Part shown: piece by piece, positions 18,173 through 27,348 of the stretch
How positions within the stretch are numbered: position 1 is the first letter of the stretch
Layout: each line of letters begins with the position of its first letter
DNA from: DASCOT01 sp965197275
GTDB lineage: Bacteria; Acidobacteriota; UBA890; WLXD01
Assembly: GCA_965197275.1 (NCBI GenBank)
Contig: CBDAMQ010000026.1
Span: 186,001 to 250,000, forward strand
DNA length: 64,000 nucleotides
Reading direction: 5' to 3'
Program-made: the position numbers and the translations under genes
Notes under the pieces: generated by a model
The model's input: only the letters and a program-made list of their open reading frames with translations
Told to the model about the DNA's origin: nothing
Databases searched by the model: none

Positions 18173-19135
18173 ATGGCCATACGAACCGACTCTCCAGCGC
18201 CGCCGCTACGCAGGATCGCACTGGGAACGATCCTATTGGTCTCGGTTTCCGCGGTCGTCGCCGCTCAGGCGCAGCAGCAGCCGCCCACGGCAGAGGATGA
18301 GCTGGCCCCTGTACAGACGATTCGCGACGCCCTCCGAGACCGGCTATCGGCCGACGTTACGGTGCTCGATGTCGACCTGATAATGGAAGGAGCCGACTTC
18401 AGCGGTACGACACCGACCGGCGTTCGTTGGGACGGCCGCGGTGAGCGTATCTGGTTCGAGTGGAAGCGCTGGGACGAGCAGGAAGGTGGAACCTGGGAGT
18501 ATCGGCTGTCGGATCGCTCACTCCATCGCCTTGACGAAACGGCGGCTGAAAGCGTGCCGGCGCGCGATTCCGTATGGGACGTGGATCGTCGACGTGCGAT
18601 GTGGGCGGTCCGCGATTCGATCCGCCTTTACGACGCCGCGTCCGGGAGCGTCCGCACGCTTCTGGAGGGGATCGATGGGGCGCGTCCGGTGGCTTTCGCA
18701 CGGGGGGCCAGCAGCGGTGTCGTGCGGTGGCAGAACAACCTCCTGGCGATTGAGCTCGCTGATCCGGGCGACGCACCGGTGGTGAGACGTCTTACCGACG
18801 TGCGTGCTGGAGCGGTTCCCGATGAAGAGCCCCCTGCCGGCAGTCAGAGCTGGCTACGCGACCAGCAGCTAGCGCTGTTCGACGTCCTCAGTCGACGCCA
18901 GGAGCGGAGCGAGCGTCGCCGCGAGCGTGGCGACCTTCTGCAACCCGCGGCCCTCTACCTGGATGGGTGGCGCATTGACGCGCTCGAGCCGTCACCGGAT
19001 CTGAGCTGGGTCGCCGTCCCTGCAGCGCCGGGAGGCGAAGTCAGACGCGGTGGCCGACGTCCCAAACTACGTCACGACGAGCGGCTACACCGAGGACATC
19101 CGTACCAGGATCAAGGTGGGCGACGAGCTGGGTAG
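18173..19135 (+). CDS. S9 family peptidase, N-terminal part (frameshifted)
   Basis: First part of a DPP-IV/prolyl-oligopeptidase-type serine peptidase. It has a signal peptide (hydrophobic IALGTILLVSVSAVVAAQA, residues about 16-34) and then beta-propeller sequence without the catalytic residues. The frame stays sensible to SPDLSWVAV near 19017, then becomes Arg/Gly-rich (GGEVRRGGRRPK). The next frame continues the family sequence. Deleting one C in the CCC run at 19018-19020 would join both parts as VAVLQRREAKSDAVADVPNYV, so a one-base insertion is the likely cause, either real or a sequencing error. It starts 27 bases after priA with GGAG before the ATG. Confidence 0.75.
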   Translation: MAIRTDSPAPPLRRIALGTILLVSVSAVVAAQAQQQPPTAEDELAPVQTIRDALRDRLSADVTVLDVDLIMEGADFSGTTPTGVRWDGRGERIWFEWKRWDEQEGGTWEYRLSDRSLHRLDETAAESVPARDSVWDVDRRRAMWAVRDSIRLYDAASGSVRTLLEGIDGARPVAFARGASSGVVRWQNNLLAIELADPGDAPVVRRLTDVRAGAVPDEEPPAGSQSWLRDQQLALFDVLSRRQERSERRRERGDLLQPAALYLDGWRIDALEPSPDLSWVAVPAAPGGEVRRGGRRPKLRHDERLHRGHPYQDQGGRRAG

Positions 19136-20624
19136 CCAGCGTCTCGGCATGCTCGACGTCGCCACCGGAACGATTGCCTGGGCCGATCTGGGCCTGGAAG
19201 ATCGCGACCTGGCGATCAGCGGCGTGCGCTGGAGTCAAGATTCGAGCCGAGCGCTGGTGCAGGCGCGCGCTACGGACAACAAGGACCGGTGGCTGGCGGT
19301 GCTCAGCGCCGAGCTGACAGCTGGTGCCGATGACAGCGAGACAGAAGCGAAGCAGGACGCGGCGGTCGTAATCGACGTCGTTCTGGCGGCGCACGATCAC
19401 GACGATGCCTGGATCAACTGGAGCGTCGCGGGTGCTTATGGCTGGCTTCCCGGCGACGAAGACTTCTACTTCGTTTCTGAGCGCTCCGGGTGGATGCATG
19501 TGTATCGCGCCCCGGCGACCGGTGGCGATCCTACCGCCCTCACCAGCGGCGAGTACGAAATTTTCGGTCCGCGGCTGACGCCGGCCCGCGATGCCCTGGT
19601 GTTCGAAGCGTCGATCTCGAGCCCGTTCGAGGTCCACGCTTATCGGCTTCCTCTGGATGGCGGCGTTCCGGAGCAGATCAGCGCCGGGCACGGGCGGGAG
19701 AACGTAGTGCTGAGCCGCGATGGCCGCGGCCTCGCCGCCGTCGTCTCGGACTCGAACCGTCCCTGGGAGCTCTACCTCTACGCCGGGGCCGACACTACCG
19801 AGGGAGATCGGGTCACCTGGTCGTCAAGCCCGGCGTTCGACTCCTATGAGTGGGTGGAGCCGGAGATCGTCCACTTCGCGGCGCGCGACGGCGTCGACGT
19901 GCCAGCCCGCTTGTACCGGCCTGATCGGGCGTCGCCGGAACGGCCCGCGGTGATCTTTGTGCACGGCGCCGGCTACCTCCACAACGTCCACCGCTGGTGG
20001 TCGTCGTACTCGCGCGAGTACGCCTTCCACCATCTGCTGGCGGCGCGTGGCTACACCGTGCTCGACATCGACTATCGCGGCTCGGCCGGCTACGGGCGCG
20101 ACTGGCGCACGGCGATCTACCGGCACATGGGGGGGCAGGATCTCGACGACCAGGTGGATGGGGCGCGCTTCTTGACCCGGGAGTACGGTGTCGACCCGGA
20201 GCGCATCGGTATCTATGGCGGTTCGTACGGCGGCTTCATCACGCTGATGGCGCTGTTCACCGCGGCCGACGACTTCGCCGCCGGAGCCGCGCTGCGCCCG
20301 GTGACCGATTGGGCTCACTACAACCACCCGTATACCAGCAACATCCTCAATTCGCCGCAGGCCGACGCAGAATCCTACTGGCGCTCATCGCCCATATACT
20401 TCGCCGAGGGGCTCGAGGATCCGCTCCTGATCTGTCACGGCGTCATCGACACCAATGTGCATTTTCAGGGTGTCGTGCGGTTGGCGCAGCGGCTGATAGA
20501 GCTGCGCAAGGACAACTGGGAAGTGGCCCTGTATCCGGTCGAGAGTCACGGGTTCGTCGAGGCGGCGTCCTGGGCCGATGAGTACCGCCGTATCCTGAAG
20601 CTCTTCGAGGACAATCTCCGGTGA
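19050..20624 (+). CDS. S9 family peptidase, C-terminal catalytic part
   Basis: Continuation of the preceding frame, carrying the rest of the beta-propeller and the alpha/beta-hydrolase domain. The family landmark DVPNYVTTSGYTEDIRTR is at its start. The hydrolase domain shows FVHGAGYLHN, DIDYRGSAGYGRDW, the nucleophile Ser in GSYGGF (about residue 393), the catalytic Asp in HGVIDTNVHFQG and His in ESHGFVEA near the end. It is predicted to release dipeptides from proteins outside the cytoplasm. The GTG at 19050 probably is not a real start; alone it would lack a signal peptide. The end overlaps guaA by GTGA. Confidence 0.8.
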   Translation: MADVPNYVTTSGYTEDIRTRIKVGDELGSQRLGMLDVATGTIAWADLGLEDRDLAISGVRWSQDSSRALVQARATDNKDRWLAVLSAELTAGADDSETEAKQDAAVVIDVVLAAHDHDDAWINWSVAGAYGWLPGDEDFYFVSERSGWMHVYRAPATGGDPTALTSGEYEIFGPRLTPARDALVFEASISSPFEVHAYRLPLDGGVPEQISAGHGRENVVLSRDGRGLAAVVSDSNRPWELYLYAGADTTEGDRVTWSSSPAFDSYEWVEPEIVHFAARDGVDVPARLYRPDRASPERPAVIFVHGAGYLHNVHRWWSSYSREYAFHHLLAARGYTVLDIDYRGSAGYGRDWRTAIYRHMGGQDLDDQVDGARFLTREYGVDPERIGIYGGSYGGFITLMALFTAADDFAAGAALRPVTDWAHYNHPYTSNILNSPQADAESYWRSSPIYFAEGLEDPLLICHGVIDTNVHFQGVVRLAQRLIELRKDNWEVALYPVESHGFVEAASWADEYRRILKLFEDNLR

Positions 20625-22174
20625 GCAGAGAGCGCATCCTGATTCTGGATTTCGGCGGGCAATACACGCAGCTCATCGCTCGGCGGGTACGTGAAGCGGG
20701 GGTGTACTCGGAGATCCTGCCGTTTCACGCCTCTCCGGAGATCCTGACCACAGCGCCTCCGGCCGGGATCGTGCTGTCGGGCGGGCCGGAGTCCGTTGCC
20801 GACGCGGAAGCGCCGCGCTGTGATCACGGCTGGCTTGACGCGGACGTGCCGGTGCTGGGGATCTGCTATGGCATGCAGCTGTTGGTCAGCGAACTCGGGG
20901 GGGCGGTGGAGCCGTCCAGGTGGCGCGAGTACGGTCGTTCGAGCGTCGATCTCGAGGATGGTGACTCGCGTCTGCTCGCTGGCTGGTCTAGCGGCGATCC
21001 GGTCTGGATGAGTCACGGCGATACCGCTCGCGAGCTTCCTGGCGGCTACCGAGTTACAGCGCGCTCGGACGGCGTCATCGCCGCCATCGAGAACGAGGAC
21101 GCGCGTCGGTGCGGTATCCAGTTCCATCCCGAGGTGCACCACACACCACGCGGCGCGAAGTTGCTGAGTAACTTCGTGTTCGACATCTGCGGCTGTGAGC
21201 CGAGCTGGACGCCGGAGGCTCTCGTCGATGATCTCGTGGCCAGCGTTCGCGACAAGGTTGGCGCCGGCAACGTGCTTTGCGCCCTGTCCGGGGGCGTTGA
21301 CTCGGCGGTTACCGCGCTACTCCTGCGGCGGGCGCTTGGCGATCGGGTCGCTTGTGTGATGGTCGACACCGGACTGCTACGGCTGGGAGAGCGCCAGGCT
21401 CTGGAACGGTCGTTTGCCGAGCGGCTGAACTTTCCGGTTCACGTGGTCGATGCAAAGCGCCGTTTTCTGGACGCCCTCGCAGGGGTCGACGACCCGGAAG
21501 CGAAGCGCAAGGTCATTGGCCGCGAGTTCATCGAGGTGTTCGCGCATGAGGCCCAACAGTTGGCGAGCACCCGTCGGGGGCGTTTCGAGTTCCTTGCGCA
21601 GGGAACGCTCTACCCAGATGTGATCGAGAGCGTATCGGTACGCGGCCCGTCTGTAACGATCAAGAGCCACCACAACGTGGGCGGGCTTCCCGAGCACATG
21701 CCGATGGATCTGATCGAGCCCCTGAGAGAGCTTTTCAAGGATGAGGTGCGACGTCTCGGAACCGAGCTCGGTCTGGACGAGGAGTTCGTCAATCGGCATC
21801 CGTTTCCGGGGCCCGGGCTAGCGGTCAGAGTGCTGGGCCCGGTCGACGAAGAGCGCCTCGAGCGCGTCCGTGGCGCCGACGCCATCTTCATTGACGAGAT
21901 TCGGCGTGCCGAGCTGTATGGCCACATTTGGCAGGCGTTCGCGGTCTTGTTACCAGTGCGCACGGTCGGTGTTATGGGGGATGCCCGTACGTACGACGAG
22001 GTGATCGCGCTCCGGGCGGTGCACTCCGTCGATGGAATGACGGCAGATTGGGCTCCGCTGCCGGATGAGTTGTTGCAGCGGGCAGGGGCGCGCATCGTAA
22101 ACGAAGTCGGAGGCATCAACCGCGTGGTCTACGACATCTCCACTAAGCCCCCGGCAACGATCGAATGGGAGTAG
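20621..22174 (+). CDS. guaA: GMP synthase (glutamine-hydrolysing)
   Basis: Converts XMP to GMP using glutamine and ATP. The class I glutamine amidotransferase domain has the catalytic Cys in GICYGMQLL (about residue 84) and His/Glu in QFHPEVHHT (about 169). The ATP pyrophosphatase domain has the P-loop LSGGVDSAVTA (about 223). The C-terminal dimerisation domain contains KSHHNVGGLP and ends with the conserved YDISTKPPATIEWE. The 517-residue length is typical. The GTG start overlaps the peptidase stop, which is unusual company for guaA and implies read-through transcription from the priA side. Confidence 0.97.
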   Translation: MSRERILILDFGGQYTQLIARRVREAGVYSEILPFHASPEILTTAPPAGIVLSGGPESVADAEAPRCDHGWLDADVPVLGICYGMQLLVSELGGAVEPSRWREYGRSSVDLEDGDSRLLAGWSSGDPVWMSHGDTARELPGGYRVTARSDGVIAAIENEDARRCGIQFHPEVHHTPRGAKLLSNFVFDICGCEPSWTPEALVDDLVASVRDKVGAGNVLCALSGGVDSAVTALLLRRALGDRVACVMVDTGLLRLGERQALERSFAERLNFPVHVVDAKRRFLDALAGVDDPEAKRKVIGREFIEVFAHEAQQLASTRRGRFEFLAQGTLYPDVIESVSVRGPSVTIKSHHNVGGLPEHMPMDLIEPLRELFKDEVRRLGTELGLDEEFVNRHPFPGPGLAVRVLGPVDEERLERVRGADAIFIDEIRRAELYGHIWQAFAVLLPVRTVGVMGDARTYDEVIALRAVHSVDGMTADWAPLPDELLQRAGARIVNEVGGINRVVYDISTKPPATIEWE

Positions 22175-22187
22175 CCCGGAGGCGCTC

Positions 22188-25100
22188 ATGAGCCGGAACC
22201 AGACGCAGTCGTCGTTCGTGCATCTGCACAACCACAGCAACTTTTCCCTGCTCGACGGTGCGACGCGCATCAACGACTTGATGCTGCGCTGCCGCGAGCT
22301 AGGCATGCACGCTGTGGCGTTGACCGATCACGGCAACATGTTCGGGGCGATTCAGTTCTATCGCCAGGCGATCGCCAACGATCTCAAGCCGATCCTCGGC
22401 ATGGAGGCCTACCTGGCACCTGGATCGCGGTTCGATCGCACTGCGCGTCGCGCCGGCGAGTCCGCTTATCACCAGGTGCTACTGGCCCGGAATAGCGCTG
22501 GCTACCGCAATCTCATGAAGCTCTCGAGCATCGGCTACCTGGAGGGGTTCTACTACCGGCCGCGCATCGACCGGGAAACGCTGGCCAGCCATGCCGAGGG
22601 CCTCATCGGAACAACCAGCTGCCTGTCGGGGGAAGTCTGTCGGTTGCTACTGAACGGCGACACCGCCGGTGCTCGGCGGGCCGTAGGCGAGATGGTCGAG
22701 ATCTTCGGGCGTGGCAACTACTACGTCGAGCTTCAGGATCAGGGACTGGACGAGCAACGACAGATCAATCCGGACCTGGTACGGCTGGCCGGCGAGTTCG
22801 ATATCCCGCTCGTGGCGACGAACGATTGCCATTACTTGAGGCAACAAGACTCGCGCCCGCACGACGTTCTGTTGTGCATCCAGACGGGCAAGGGGATCGG
22901 CGATCCGAACCGGATGAAATTCCCCAACGACCAGTTCTATGTGAAGTCACCGGAAGAGATGGCGCAGGTCTTCGCTGAGGTGCCCCAAGCGCTCGCCGCC
23001 ACCGCCGAGATCGCTGAACGCTGTGAGCTCGAGATCGATTTCGGCGCCACCCACCTGCCGGCGTTTCCGGTCCCCGACGGGCGTACGCTCGAAGGCTATT
23101 TTGACGAGATCGTCAAGCAAGGCTTCGACGAGCGTATGCGTGATCTGCGGCAGAACAACGGCAGCGCCTCGTTGGAGCAATACGGACGACGGCTCGACTT
23201 CGAGATGTCGGTCATCCGTGAGATGGGGTTCCCCGGCTACTTCCTGATCGTCTGGGATTTCATCCGTTTCGCACGCGAGCGCGGCATCCCGGTGGGCCCG
23301 GGACGCGGCAGCGCCGCCGGCAGCCTGGTGGCCTATGCGCTTGGTATCACGGATATCGATCCGCTCACCTACGGCTTGGTGTTCGAGCGCTTCCTCAACC
23401 CCGAGCGCATCAGCATGCCGGACATCGATATCGACTTCTGTATGCGCCGCCGCGGCGAGGTGATCGAGTACGTCGCCAACAAGTACGGTCGTGATCGCGT
23501 CGCGCACATCATCACGTTCGGGACCATGGCCGCCAAGGCGGCGATACGAGATGTCGGTCGCGCCCTGGAGATGTCGTTTGGCGATGTCGATCGTATCGCC
23601 AAGATGATCCCTGCAGAGCTCGACGCGACCATTTCCGGGGCCCGGACCACCGAGGAATCGCTGCGCGATGCGATCGACCAGGATCCGCAGGTGGAACGCT
23701 TGGTAGACCTGGCGGCGGAGCTCGAGGGACAAGTGCGTCACGCATCGACGCACGCAGCCGGTGTGGTGATTGCCGACGAGCCGCTAACGAACTATGTGCC
23801 GCTGTACAAGCCGCCGACCGGTCAGGGTTCCGACCAGGATCATTTCGTCGCCACGCAGTACCCGATGAACGACGTCGACTCGATCGGCCTGTTGAAGATG
23901 GACTTCCTCGGGTTGCGAACGCTGACGCTGGTACACGATTGCCTGGCCACCGTCTCCGCTGAGCTCGATCGTCCGTTTACCACCGCGGACATTCCGCTCG
24001 ACGATGAGGCGACCTACCGCCTGTTCTCGCAAGGGGCGACATCAGGGATCTTCCAGTTCGAGTCGTCGGGGATGCGCGATGCGCTGCGACGATTGAAGCC
24101 GACGCGTCTGGACGACCTCATCGCGATGAACGCCCTATACCGCCCCGGCCCGATTCGCTCCGGCATTGTCGACGAGTACATCGGGCGGAAGCACGACCGC
24201 TCGCGCATCAAGTACGTCCGTACTGAGCTCGAACCGATCCTGGAGGACACGTACGGAGTGATCGTCTACCAGGAGCAGGTGATGAGGATCGCGTCGGAGA
24301 TGGCGGGGTTCTCGCTTGGCGAGGCGGACGTCCTGCGCAAGGCAATGGGGAAGAAGAGCCCTGCGGTGATGGCCTCGATGGAGGAAAAATTTCTTCACGG
24401 CAGCGAGGCCAACAGAATCCCTGCCAACACCGCCAAGCCCATCTGGGACATGATCGTCGAGTTCGCCGGATACGGCTTCAACAAGTCGCATTCGGCCGCC
24501 TACGCGCTGCTCGCGTTCCAGACCGCCTATCTCAAGACCAACTTCCCGATTCACTTCATGGCGGCCCTGTTGACCACGGAGCAGGGCAATACCGACAAGG
24601 TCGTGCAGTACATCAACGAATGCCGCGGTATGAAAGTCTCGGTGCTCCCACCCGACGTCAACGACAGTGCGGTGCATTTCACCCCCGCAGGTCCGGCAAT
24701 TCGGTTCGGCCTGGCCGCCATCAAAGGCGTGGGCGAAGGAGCCGTTGAGGCGATCATCGAGGCGCGCGAGCGCGTCGGCGCCTATCGGCACCTGCTGCAA
24801 TTCTGCGAAGAAGTGCAGCTGAGCGGCGGAATTAATCGCAAGACCATCGAGAGCTTGATCAAGGCTGGCGCGATGGACGGCCTGGTCGGCGACGGGCAAT
24901 TGGCCGCCGGAGTCGCCCGCGCCATGCTGGACGCGCAGCTAGAGGGTTCCCTCGCCGCCGGGCAGAAGCTCCAACGCGACCGAGCTGCGGGACAGGGGAG
25001 TCTGTTCGCCGGCGGTAATGAGCGCTCGGAGTCGGATTCGTATGTGCCGCTGCCGGCGCCGCCCGAACCGTGGTCGGAGCGCGACGTCTTGAACGCCGAA

Positions 25101-25730
25101 CGGGAGTCGCTGGGCTACTACGTCACCGGGCATCCGTTGCAGCGCTACGCGGTTGACCTGGAGCAGCTTGCCGATGCCACGACACGAGAGCTCGGCCAAG
25201 GAGGGGCCGGGCGTGAGGTGGCCATTGGCGGACTGGCGAACTCGATCCGCAGTCTGACGACGCGCAAGGGCGAGCGTATGGCGGTGATCCAGATCGAGGA
25301 CATGGAGGGCCAAGCCGAGGTGGTCCTCTTCCCGGCCGTCTACCGCCGCTGCGCCTCGTTGTTGGAGCCCGACGCGGTGCTGCTGATCAAGGGACGCGCC
25401 GAGGCCAACGAGGACACTCCGCGACTGCTTGCCAGCGAGGTGAGTCTGCTCAGCGAGGCCTCCAAACGGCAACGCCAGCGAACCTCGCAGATCTTGCGTA
25501 TTGCCGTCGACGCTGGCGGCGTGACCGTGGATGTGGCGTCCTCGCTGCGTCAGGTGCTCGAGCGCCATCGCGGCTCGATCCCGGTCTACGTGGATGTGTG
25601 CCGCGCCGACCCGGAGGGCTTCAACGCGCGCATCGCGCCAAATCGCTACCTGTTCGTCGATCCGACCGATGCCTTGATCGGCGAGCTCGAGCAGTTGTTG
25701 GGCACTGGCTGCGCTCGGCTGACGGTTTGA
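22188..25730 (+). CDS. dnaE: DNA polymerase III alpha subunit
   Basis: The replicative C-family polymerase, 1180 residues. The N-terminal PHP domain begins FVHLHNHSNFSLLDGA with the usual metal-binding histidines. The catalytic palm is marked by GPGRGSAAGSLVAY (about residue 366) and the PDIDIDF aspartates (about 411). YRPGPIRSG and the GYGFNKSHSAAYA helix-hairpin region follow, and a C-terminal OB fold (VAIGGLANSI, ERMAVIQIEDMEG) starts near 1010. GGAGG lies 7 bases before the ATG. It is transcribed behind guaA with a 13-base gap. Confidence 0.97.
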   Translation: MSRNQTQSSFVHLHNHSNFSLLDGATRINDLMLRCRELGMHAVALTDHGNMFGAIQFYRQAIANDLKPILGMEAYLAPGSRFDRTARRAGESAYHQVLLARNSAGYRNLMKLSSIGYLEGFYYRPRIDRETLASHAEGLIGTTSCLSGEVCRLLLNGDTAGARRAVGEMVEIFGRGNYYVELQDQGLDEQRQINPDLVRLAGEFDIPLVATNDCHYLRQQDSRPHDVLLCIQTGKGIGDPNRMKFPNDQFYVKSPEEMAQVFAEVPQALAATAEIAERCELEIDFGATHLPAFPVPDGRTLEGYFDEIVKQGFDERMRDLRQNNGSASLEQYGRRLDFEMSVIREMGFPGYFLIVWDFIRFARERGIPVGPGRGSAAGSLVAYALGITDIDPLTYGLVFERFLNPERISMPDIDIDFCMRRRGEVIEYVANKYGRDRVAHIITFGTMAAKAAIRDVGRALEMSFGDVDRIAKMIPAELDATISGARTTEESLRDAIDQDPQVERLVDLAAELEGQVRHASTHAAGVVIADEPLTNYVPLYKPPTGQGSDQDHFVATQYPMNDVDSIGLLKMDFLGLRTLTLVHDCLATVSAELDRPFTTADIPLDDEATYRLFSQGATSGIFQFESSGMRDALRRLKPTRLDDLIAMNALYRPGPIRSGIVDEYIGRKHDRSRIKYVRTELEPILEDTYGVIVYQEQVMRIASEMAGFSLGEADVLRKAMGKKSPAVMASMEEKFLHGSEANRIPANTAKPIWDMIVEFAGYGFNKSHSAAYALLAFQTAYLKTNFPIHFMAALLTTEQGNTDKVVQYINECRGMKVSVLPPDVNDSAVHFTPAGPAIRFGLAAIKGVGEGAVEAIIEARERVGAYRHLLQFCEEVQLSGGINRKTIESLIKAGAMDGLVGDGQLAAGVARAMLDAQLEGSLAAGQKLQRDRAAGQGSLFAGGNERSESDSYVPLPAPPEPWSERDVLNAERESLGYYVTGHPLQRYAVDLEQLADATTRELGQGGAGREVAIGGLANSIRSLTTRKGERMAVIQIEDMEGQAEVVLFPAVYRRCASLLEPDAVLLIKGRAEANEDTPRLLASEVSLLSEASKRQRQRTSQILRIAVDAGGVTVDVASSLRQVLERHRGSIPVYVDVCRADPEGFNARIAPNRYLFVDPTDALIGELEQLLGTGCARLTV

Positions 25731-26305
25731 CCGCGCCACCGGAAGCCCTGGACGACGCCGAGCGGCTCGAGGAGGCCCTCCGGGCCATGCCGACCGATTC
25801 CGGGCTCTGTGACGACGACGAGGAAGAGTTTCGGCGCTTGCGCCGACGTATCGGACAACGTCAAGCCGATTGGCGTCGGAGCATGGGTTCGCTGGGGCCA
25901 CTGTTTGATGACGAGGCGCACCGCGCCAAGGCACTGGCGGGCAACTTGGCAACCGAGCTCAGCCAGATCCTCGAGGTGTGGACGCGACTGCGAATCCGGC
26001 GCCCGCCTGCAGCGCGGGAGCTGCAGCCCCTGCTCGCCTGGCTCGAGGATCTCTCGGCTCGGTGGCAGCTCGAGGGGCGACGCTACCTGGCGGTGGAGGG
26101 CTGGGACGGCCAGGCGGCAGAAGTGTTCGACGGGTTTCTCGAAGAGATCTGTGCGCGTGCCATCAGCCGCGCTGCGGAGCGGCTCCAGAGCGCCGAGCCA
26201 GTGCGGAATCGCGATGCCCGTCGATGGCAGCTGCCAGGGCGGTTGATCGGCGCGATTGTTGATGCCGTGGCGCGAGTTTTTCATCCCCGCCCACGCTCCC
26301 GATAG
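25727..26305 (+). CDS. Unrecognised protein between dnaE and accA
   Basis: I do not recognise this family. The frame gives about 192 residues from a TTG at 25727 that overlaps the dnaE stop as TTGA, suggesting coupling. An ATG at 25787 with GGAGG 12 bases upstream is the alternative. The N-terminal third is acidic (LCDDDEEEFRRLRRRIGQRQ). The middle is predicted helical with several Trp (VWTRLRIRR, LLAWLEDLSARW). The end is basic and could form an amphipathic helix (GRLIGAIVDAVARVFHPRP). No signal peptide, cysteine cluster or catalytic motif is seen. Codon use resembles its neighbours, so it is likely a real, poorly conserved gene. Confidence 0.6.
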   Translation: MTAPPEALDDAERLEEALRAMPTDSGLCDDDEEEFRRLRRRIGQRQADWRRSMGSLGPLFDDEAHRAKALAGNLATELSQILEVWTRLRIRRPPAARELQPLLAWLEDLSARWQLEGRRYLAVEGWDGQAAEVFDGFLEEICARAISRAAERLQSAEPVRNRDARRWQLPGRLIGAIVDAVARVFHPRPRSR

Positions 26306-26379
26306 CCGGCGGCGGCCTGTCGGGGCCATGTTTCGCGGGCTGTGGTGACAGTGTGGTCCAACACACTTCCACCACCGCC

Positions 26380-26388
26380 TGCTAGGCT
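26380..26388 (+). promoter_or_regulatory. Extended -10 promoter element for accA
   Basis: TGCTAGGCT ends 6 bases before the accA ATG at 26395, and the preceding ACCACCGCC is shared exactly with the PQQ gene promoter. A start point about 7 bases downstream would give a leaderless mRNA. Confidence 0.45.
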
Positions 26389-26394
26389 TGCGCG

Positions 26395-27348
26395 ATGTTT
26401 CGAAAGGCGGAGGAGATCGAGAAGCCGATTCGCGATCTTGAACAGCAGATCGCCGAGCTCCATAGCTACCCGGAGTCAATGCAGCGCGATGTCAGGCTGC
26501 AGCGACTAGAGGAGAAGCTCGACAGTACACGGCGCGAGGTGTACCTGAACCTCAGTCGCTGGCAGACGACGCTTGTCGCACGGCATCCGAAGCGACCCCA
26601 CACTCGCGACTATATCTCCGGGCTCTGCCGGGATTTCGTCGAGTTGCATGGCGATCGATTGTTTCGCGACGACCCTGCCATCGTTGCCGGTCTGGCCTCG
26701 TTCGAGGGGCGGCCGGTGGCTGTCGTCGGACACCAGAAAGGGCGAAGCACCAAGGAGAAGCTGCACCGTAACTTCGGCATGCCCAATCCGGAGGGCTATC
26801 GCAAAGCGTTGCGAGTGATGCGCTTGGCAGAGAAGTTCGGAAACCCGGTGCTCACCTTCATCGATACCCCGGGCGCCTACCCAGGCTCCGGAGCCGAGGA
26901 GCGTGGGGTAGCCGAATCGATCGCCAGAAACCTGCGCGAGATGGCAGGTCTGCGGGTGCCGATCGTTGCCACCGTGATCGGTGAGGGAGGCAGCGGCGGG
27001 GCGCTTGCCATTGGCGTCGCCGATCGGGTCAATATGCTAGAGCACGCAGTCTACTCGGTGATCTCGCCGGAGTCCTGCTCGTCGATCCTGTGGCGTGATA
27101 GTGAGCACGCCGAAGAGGCTGCGGACGCGCTTCGTCTGTCCGCTCCGGACCTGGTCGAGATGGGGCTCGTCGACGAGATCGTCGGTGAGCCGATCGGCGG
27201 CGCGCACGCCGACCACGCCGCCGCCGTCGCCAGTGTCGGCGAGCTGCTCGAGCGACAGCTCGTCGAGCTCTCCGCGTTTGATGCAGCCACCCTGATCGAT
27301 CGGCGGTATGACAAGTTCCGAGCCATGGGAACTCTCGCCTCCTCGTGA
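26395..27348 (+). CDS. accA: Acetyl-CoA carboxylase carboxyltransferase subunit alpha
   Basis: Alpha half of the carboxyltransferase that moves CO2 from carboxybiotin to acetyl-CoA, the first step of fatty acid synthesis. The 317-residue length matches E. coli (319). Landmarks are the N-terminal helical FRKAEEIEKPIRDLEQQI, RPHTRDYI, the crotonase-like GHQKGR, NFGMPNPEGYRKALRVM, FIDTPGAYPGSGAEERG (about residue 160) and VIGEGGSGGALAIGVAD. The partner accD and the biotin genes are not in this window. It ends in a GTGA overlap with recJ. Confidence 0.97.
   Translation: MFRKAEEIEKPIRDLEQQIAELHSYPESMQRDVRLQRLEEKLDSTRREVYLNLSRWQTTLVARHPKRPHTRDYISGLCRDFVELHGDRLFRDDPAIVAGLASFEGRPVAVVGHQKGRSTKEKLHRNFGMPNPEGYRKALRVMRLAEKFGNPVLTFIDTPGAYPGSGAEERGVAESIARNLREMAGLRVPIVATVIGEGGSGGALAIGVADRVNMLEHAVYSVISPESCSSILWRDSEHAEEAADALRLSAPDLVEMGLVDEIVGEPIGGAHADHAAAVASVGELLERQLVELSAFDAATLIDRRYDKFRAMGTLASS

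Noticed and set aside
19010..19060. Programmed ribosomal frameshift in the S9 peptidase
   Set aside because: There is no slippery heptamer, no stop codon at the shift and no downstream structure of note. A one-base insertion or sequencing error explains it more simply.
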